NCBI GenBank assembly: GCA_937881155.1
Contig: CALGFI010000148.1
Location: forward strand, 1-7,697
Reading direction: 5' to 3'
Source: an uncultured bacterium
GTDB lineage: Bacteria; Actinomycetota; UBA4738; HRBIN12
DNA length: 7,697 nucleotides
Part shown: positions 5,067 to 7,697 of the stretch, piece after piece
Layout of the letters: the number at the start of each line of letters is the position of its first letter
How positions within the stretch are numbered: position 1 is the first letter of the stretch
The notes under the pieces: generated by a model
The model's input: only the letters and a program-made list of their open reading frames with translations
What the model was told of the DNA's origin: nothing
The model's database searches: none
Program-made: the position numbers and the translations under genes

Positions 5067-6154
5067 CCGTCGCCGTTCCGAGCCGGACGTATGACGTGAC
5101 GGTCGCGTCGGGGATCCTCGACGAGGCTGGCGCGCACCTGCCCGAGCTCGCCGGCGTCGAGCGCGCGTTCGTCGTTGCCGACACGAACGTGGCCGAGCGC
5201 TACCTGGAGCCGCTCGGACGAGGGCTGGCAGAGCGCGGCTGGGCGCGCGTGCACCTGGTGGTTCCGGAGGGCGAGGACGCGAAGACGCTTCCGATGGCGA
5301 CGGTGCTCCATCGTCAGCTCGCGACACAAGAGGCACACCGCGACGACCTCGTCGTCGCGCTCGGCGGCGGTTCCGTCGGCGACCTTGCGGGCTTCGTCGC
5401 GGCGACGTACATGCGGGGGGTTCCCTTCCTCCAGGTGCCGACGACGCTCACCGCGCAGGTCGACGCGGCGGTGGGGGGCAAAACCGCGGTCAATCTGCCG
5501 GAGGGGAAGAACCTCGTCGGCGCGTTCCACCAGCCCGTCGCCGTGCTCGCCGACGTCGCCACGCTCTCGACGCTCGGGGATCGCCAGTACGGCTCCGGCC
5601 TCGCCGAGGTGGCCAAGTACGCGCTGACGCTCGACGTCGAGCTGCTCGAGATGCTCGAGCGCGATCCCGCAGCGGTGTTGGAACGCCGGCCGCCGGTGCT
5701 CGAACCGCTGGTCGCGCGGTGCATCCGGGCCAAGGCCGCCGTCGTCGGCGAGGACGAACGCGACGCGGGACGGCGTCTCGTCCTGAACTACGGCCACACG
5801 CTCGGCCATGCGTTGGAGCGCCTCGATTCGTTCGCCGGGCGCTCGCACGGCGAGGCGATCTCGATCGGGATGACGTTCGCCGCGCGACTGGCCGAGGAGC
5901 TCGGCATCGCGACGTCCGGCCTCGCCGCGCGGCACGCGCGGCTGTTCACGGCGCTCGGCCTCAACGCGCTCGGTTCGTTGCCACCGGCGGACGAGGTCCT
6001 CGCCGCGATGCGGATGGACAAGAAGTACCGCGGCGGCATGCGGTTCGTGCTGCTCGAGGACGTGGGCCGCCCGATCGTCGTCGATCCCATCGACGAGGAT
6101 CCGCTGCGCCGCATCCTGGAACAGATGAGGACCCGCGAATGGTCGGGGAGATAG
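5054..6154 (+). CDS. aroB: 3-dehydroquinate synthase
   Basis: NAD- and divalent-metal-dependent conversion of DAHP to 3-dehydroquinate, second step of the pathway. The 366-residue product has the usual length. N-terminal NAD-binding part: VVADTNVAERY (40-50), PEGEDAKTL (71-79), then GGGSVGDLAGFVA (104-116) and PTTLTAQVDAAVGGKTAVN (129-147), with NLVGAFHQP (153-161). Metal ligands expected by family comparison are all present: E185 in SGLAEVAKYA, H248 in NYGHTLGHALE and H265 in RSHGEA. MDKKYR (321-326) holds conserved lysines of the C-terminal part. Start GTG 5054 is chosen because AAGGAG lies 8 bases upstream; GTG 5063 would shorten the protein by three residues. The frame is open far upstream, but those residues are read out of frame through aroC and aroK and show no homology. 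It overlaps aroK by 13 bp and is followed by aroQ after one base. Confidence 0.96.
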   Translation: MERVTVAVPSRTYDVTVASGILDEAGAHLPELAGVERAFVVADTNVAERYLEPLGRGLAERGWARVHLVVPEGEDAKTLPMATVLHRQLATQEAHRDDLVVALGGGSVGDLAGFVAATYMRGVPFLQVPTTLTAQVDAAVGGKTAVNLPEGKNLVGAFHQPVAVLADVATLSTLGDRQYGSGLAEVAKYALTLDVELLEMLERDPAAVLERRPPVLEPLVARCIRAKAAVVGEDERDAGRRLVLNYGHTLGHALERLDSFAGRSHGEAISIGMTFAARLAEELGIATSGLAARHARLFTALGLNALGSLPPADEVLAAMRMDKKYRGGMRFVLLEDVGRPIVVDPIDEDPLRRILEQMRTREWSGR

Positions 6155-6155
6155 C

Positions 6156-6590
6156 GTGCGGGTCCTGTTCCTGTTCGGTCCGAGCCTCGGCGCCCTCGGA
6201 ACGCGAGAGCCCGAGCGATACGGCACGCAGACGCTCCAGGAGATCATGCACGAGGTGACGAAACGTGCCGATGCGCTCGGCCACGAGACAGAGTGGCGGC
6301 AATCCGATCACGAGGGCGAGCTCGTCGGCTGGCTACTCGGAGCGCGCGGCGACGGGTTCGACGTCGTCGTGGTGAATCCCGGCGCACTGACCCACTACTC
6401 GTACGCGATCCGCGACGCCATCGAGGCGTCGGGCGTTCCGGCGATCGAGGTCCACATGACCAACATCTACGCCCGCGAGGAGTTCCGGCGGGAGTCCGTG
6501 ATCTCGCCCGTCTGTCGCGCGACCATCACCGGCGCTGGTGCCGGCGGATATCACCTGGCGCTCGAGGCGCTTCCTTGGATCACGCGCTGA
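6156..6590 (+). CDS. aroQ: Type II 3-dehydroquinate dehydratase, divergent active site
   Basis: Expected to dehydrate 3-dehydroquinate to 3-dehydroshikimate as a dodecameric type II enzyme, third step of the pathway. Length (144) and scaffold fit. TREPERYG (16-23) supplies R17 and catalytic-base Y22. NPGALTHYSYAIRDA (74-88) keeps N74 and H80. EVH (98-100) keeps the Glu-His pair, and AREEFR (106-111) keeps R107. Several usually invariant positions differ: GPNLNLLG is GPSLGALG, so the active-site Asn is S10; QSNHEG is QSDHEG (D51); EVHxSNxHARE is EVHMTNIYARE (T102, Y105); and the GLG near the end is GAG. Its position between aroB and pepQ in an aro operon supports the role. The Asn-to-Ser change means activity should be regarded as probable rather than certain. 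GTG 6156 has GGGGAG (6145-6150) five bases upstream and lies one base after the aroB stop. Confidence 0.88.
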   Translation: MRVLFLFGPSLGALGTREPERYGTQTLQEIMHEVTKRADALGHETEWRQSDHEGELVGWLLGARGDGFDVVVVNPGALTHYSYAIRDAIEASGVPAIEVHMTNIYAREEFRRESVISPVCRATITGAGAGGYHLALEALPWITR

Positions 6591-7657
6591 GGCGCGAGCG
6601 CCTCGACGAGCGTCTGCGCGAGCTCGGCGTGGACGCGCTCCTCGTCACGCGTCTCCCGAACGTCCGGTACCTCACCGGCTTCACCGGATCGAACGGCCAG
6701 CTCGTCGTCGGCGCGAACGAATCAGTGTTCTTCACCGACGGCCGCTACGAGCATCAGTCGTCGAGGGAGGTTCCCGACGTCCGCCGCGAGATCTACTCCG
6801 AGACGTTCGCGGAGCGGGCCGCCGCGTGGGGTCGAGCCGCGGGCGTGACGCGCATCGGGTTCGAGGCGGCGGGTCTGACGTACAAGGGTTGGAGCGATCT
6901 CCGCGACCGTGTGGCGGGCGCGTTCGAGCTCGTTTCGACCGACGGCGAGGTGGAGCGCCTTCGCGTGGCCAAGGAACGGTCGGAGATCGAGGCGATCGCC
7001 CGGGCGCAGGCGTGCGCCGACGAGGCGTTCGATCGCGTGGTCCTCGGCGGAGGGGTTCGTGAAGGCGTCACGGAACGCGGGCTCGCTCGCTCGCTGGAGG
7101 AGGCGATGCGTGATGCGGGCGCCGACGACCTGGCATTCGACCCGATCGTCGCGTTCGGCGAGCAGGCGGCCGAGCCACATCACTCTCCGACGGACCGTCC
7201 CCTCGCACCTGGCGACGTCGTGAAGCTCGACTTCGGCGCCATCGTCGACGGTTACCACTCCGACATGACGCGCACCGTTGCGTTGGGCGAACCGAGGCCG
7301 GAGCTGCGCACGATGCACGATCTCGTCGCGGTGGCACAGCGCCGGGCGATCGAGACCGTTCGCGCCGGTGCGAGGCTCGCGGTCGTCGATCGCGCCGCGC
7401 GCGGCGCGATCGACGACGCGGGCTTCGGCGACAGCTTCCCCCACGGACTCGGCCACGGCGTCGGCCTGGAGATCCACGAGGATCCCCGCCTCCGATGGGA
7501 CGCGGACGGTGAGCTTGCGGAGGGTGCCGTGGTCACGATCGAACCCGGCGTGTACGTTCCGGGCCTCGGCGGCGTCCGGATCGAGGACATGGTGGAGGTG
7601 ACATCGGACGGCTGCCGCGCGATGCCGCGCTCGACGAGAGAGATGGTGGTCCTGTGA
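6575..7657 (+). CDS. pepQ: M24 family Xaa-Pro peptidase (aminopeptidase P / prolidase-like)
   Basis: Cytoplasmic dinuclear-metal peptidase that removes a residue N-terminal to proline, recycling proline-containing peptides. The 360-residue product has an N-terminal creatinase-like domain (about 1-130, with VRYLTGFTGSNG at 30-41 and FFTDGRYEHQ at 52-61) and a C-terminal pita-bread catalytic domain. All five metal ligands are visible: D219 in KLDFG, D230 in YHSDMTRT, H294 in HGLGHGVGLEIHE (290-302), E323 in TIEPGVY and E337 in VRIEDMV. PHHSPTDR (201-208) is the usual substrate-side loop. Start: TTG 6575 has GAGG (6564-6567) seven bases upstream and gives the right N-terminus. It overlaps aroQ by 16 bp, and no in-frame ATG or GTG gives a complete first domain. 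Dipeptidase versus aminopeptidase specificity cannot be decided from these motifs, so the symbol is by synteny. It overlaps efp by 4 bp. Confidence 0.9.
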   Translation: MDHALRRERLDERLRELGVDALLVTRLPNVRYLTGFTGSNGQLVVGANESVFFTDGRYEHQSSREVPDVRREIYSETFAERAAAWGRAAGVTRIGFEAAGLTYKGWSDLRDRVAGAFELVSTDGEVERLRVAKERSEIEAIARAQACADEAFDRVVLGGGVREGVTERGLARSLEEAMRDAGADDLAFDPIVAFGEQAAEPHHSPTDRPLAPGDVVKLDFGAIVDGYHSDMTRTVALGEPRPELRTMHDLVAVAQRRAIETVRAGARLAVVDRAARGAIDDAGFGDSFPHGLGHGVGLEIHEDPRLRWDADGELAEGAVVTIEPGVYVPGLGGVRIEDMVEVTSDGCRAMPRSTREMVVL

Positions 7658-7697
7658 GCGTCTCGACGAACGACCTGAAGAACGGGATGACGCTCGA
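7654..7697 (+). CDS. efp: Elongation factor P, N-terminus only (cut by window edge)
   Basis: The 14 complete codons encode (V/M)SVSTNDLKNGMTL. STNDLKNGMTL is the typical beginning of actinobacterial EF-P, which promotes peptide-bond formation on ribosomes stalled at consecutive prolines. GTG 7654 overlaps the TGA of the Xaa-Pro peptidase gene as GTGA, so translation is likely coupled. A purine-rich GAGAGAGA stretch (7636-7643) lies ten bases upstream. pepQ-efp is a well-known gene pair. The conserved modifiable loop lies beyond the window, so the subtype cannot be judged. Confidence 0.9.
   Translation, partial: MSVSTNDLKNGMTL

Noticed and set aside
4574..6247. Very long open frame on the - strand opposite aroK and aroB (about 557 codons)
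   Set aside because: In GC-rich DNA the complement of a strongly biased gene is often open. The + strand carries complete AroK and AroB motifs, while the - strand product is low-complexity and Arg-rich without a family.
1..7697. CRISPR arrays, insertion sequences, attachment sites, recent horizontal transfer
   Set aside because: No direct-repeat arrays, transposase or integrase motifs or terminal repeats are seen. Gene order and composition are uniform and typical of a conserved actinobacterial core region.

Overview
This window is chromosomal, high-GC (about two thirds G+C by eye) and almost entirely coding on the + strand. The third codon positions are very GC-rich, most starts are GTG, and the gene order mltG - aroE - prepilin peptidase - aroC - aroK - aroB - aroQ - pepQ - efp matches the aromatic-amino-acid neighbourhood of Actinomycetota. 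From memory, Mycobacterium tuberculosis carries the same order around Rv2553c to Rv2534c. I cannot place the organism below phylum; the sequence is not close enough to a model actinobacterium for me to name a genus.

Layout. Positions 1-173 are an upstream stretch without a gene I can name; it ends in a promoter-like -10 next to mltG. mltG (174-1247) overlaps aroE (1240-2127) by 8 bp. A 101-bp gap leads to a membrane prepilin peptidase (2229-3002). A 406-bp non-coding region follows (3003-3408), with several inverted repeats, one possible 17-codon ORF and the aroC promoter. A tightly packed run then fills the rest: aroC (3409-4569), aroK (4566-5066), aroB (5054-6154), aroQ (6156-6590), an M24 Xaa-Pro peptidase (6575-7657) and the first 14 codons of efp (7654 to the edge).

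How the genes work together. aroB, aroQ, aroE, aroK and aroC encode five of the seven shikimate-pathway steps, from DAHP to chorismate. The DAHP synthase and EPSP synthase genes are not in the window. MltG terminates or trims nascent peptidoglycan strands. The prepilin peptidase would mature type IV pilin-like or pseudopilin substrates. The peptidase and EF-P both deal with proline (cleavage of Xaa-Pro peptides; rescue of ribosomes at polyproline).

The content is conserved housekeeping and I see no new defence, mobile or biosynthetic system. Four things stand out. Every gene that follows an intergenic gap (mltG, pilD, aroC) starts with ATG a few bases after a TANNNT -10 element and has no Shine-Dalgarno, so these look like leaderless transcripts. 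Every overlapped or abutting gene starts with GTG or TTG. AroQ has changed residues at normally invariant active-site positions. Upstream of aroC, a 12-bp hairpin has a C-rich arm that can pair instead with a second G-rich segment.
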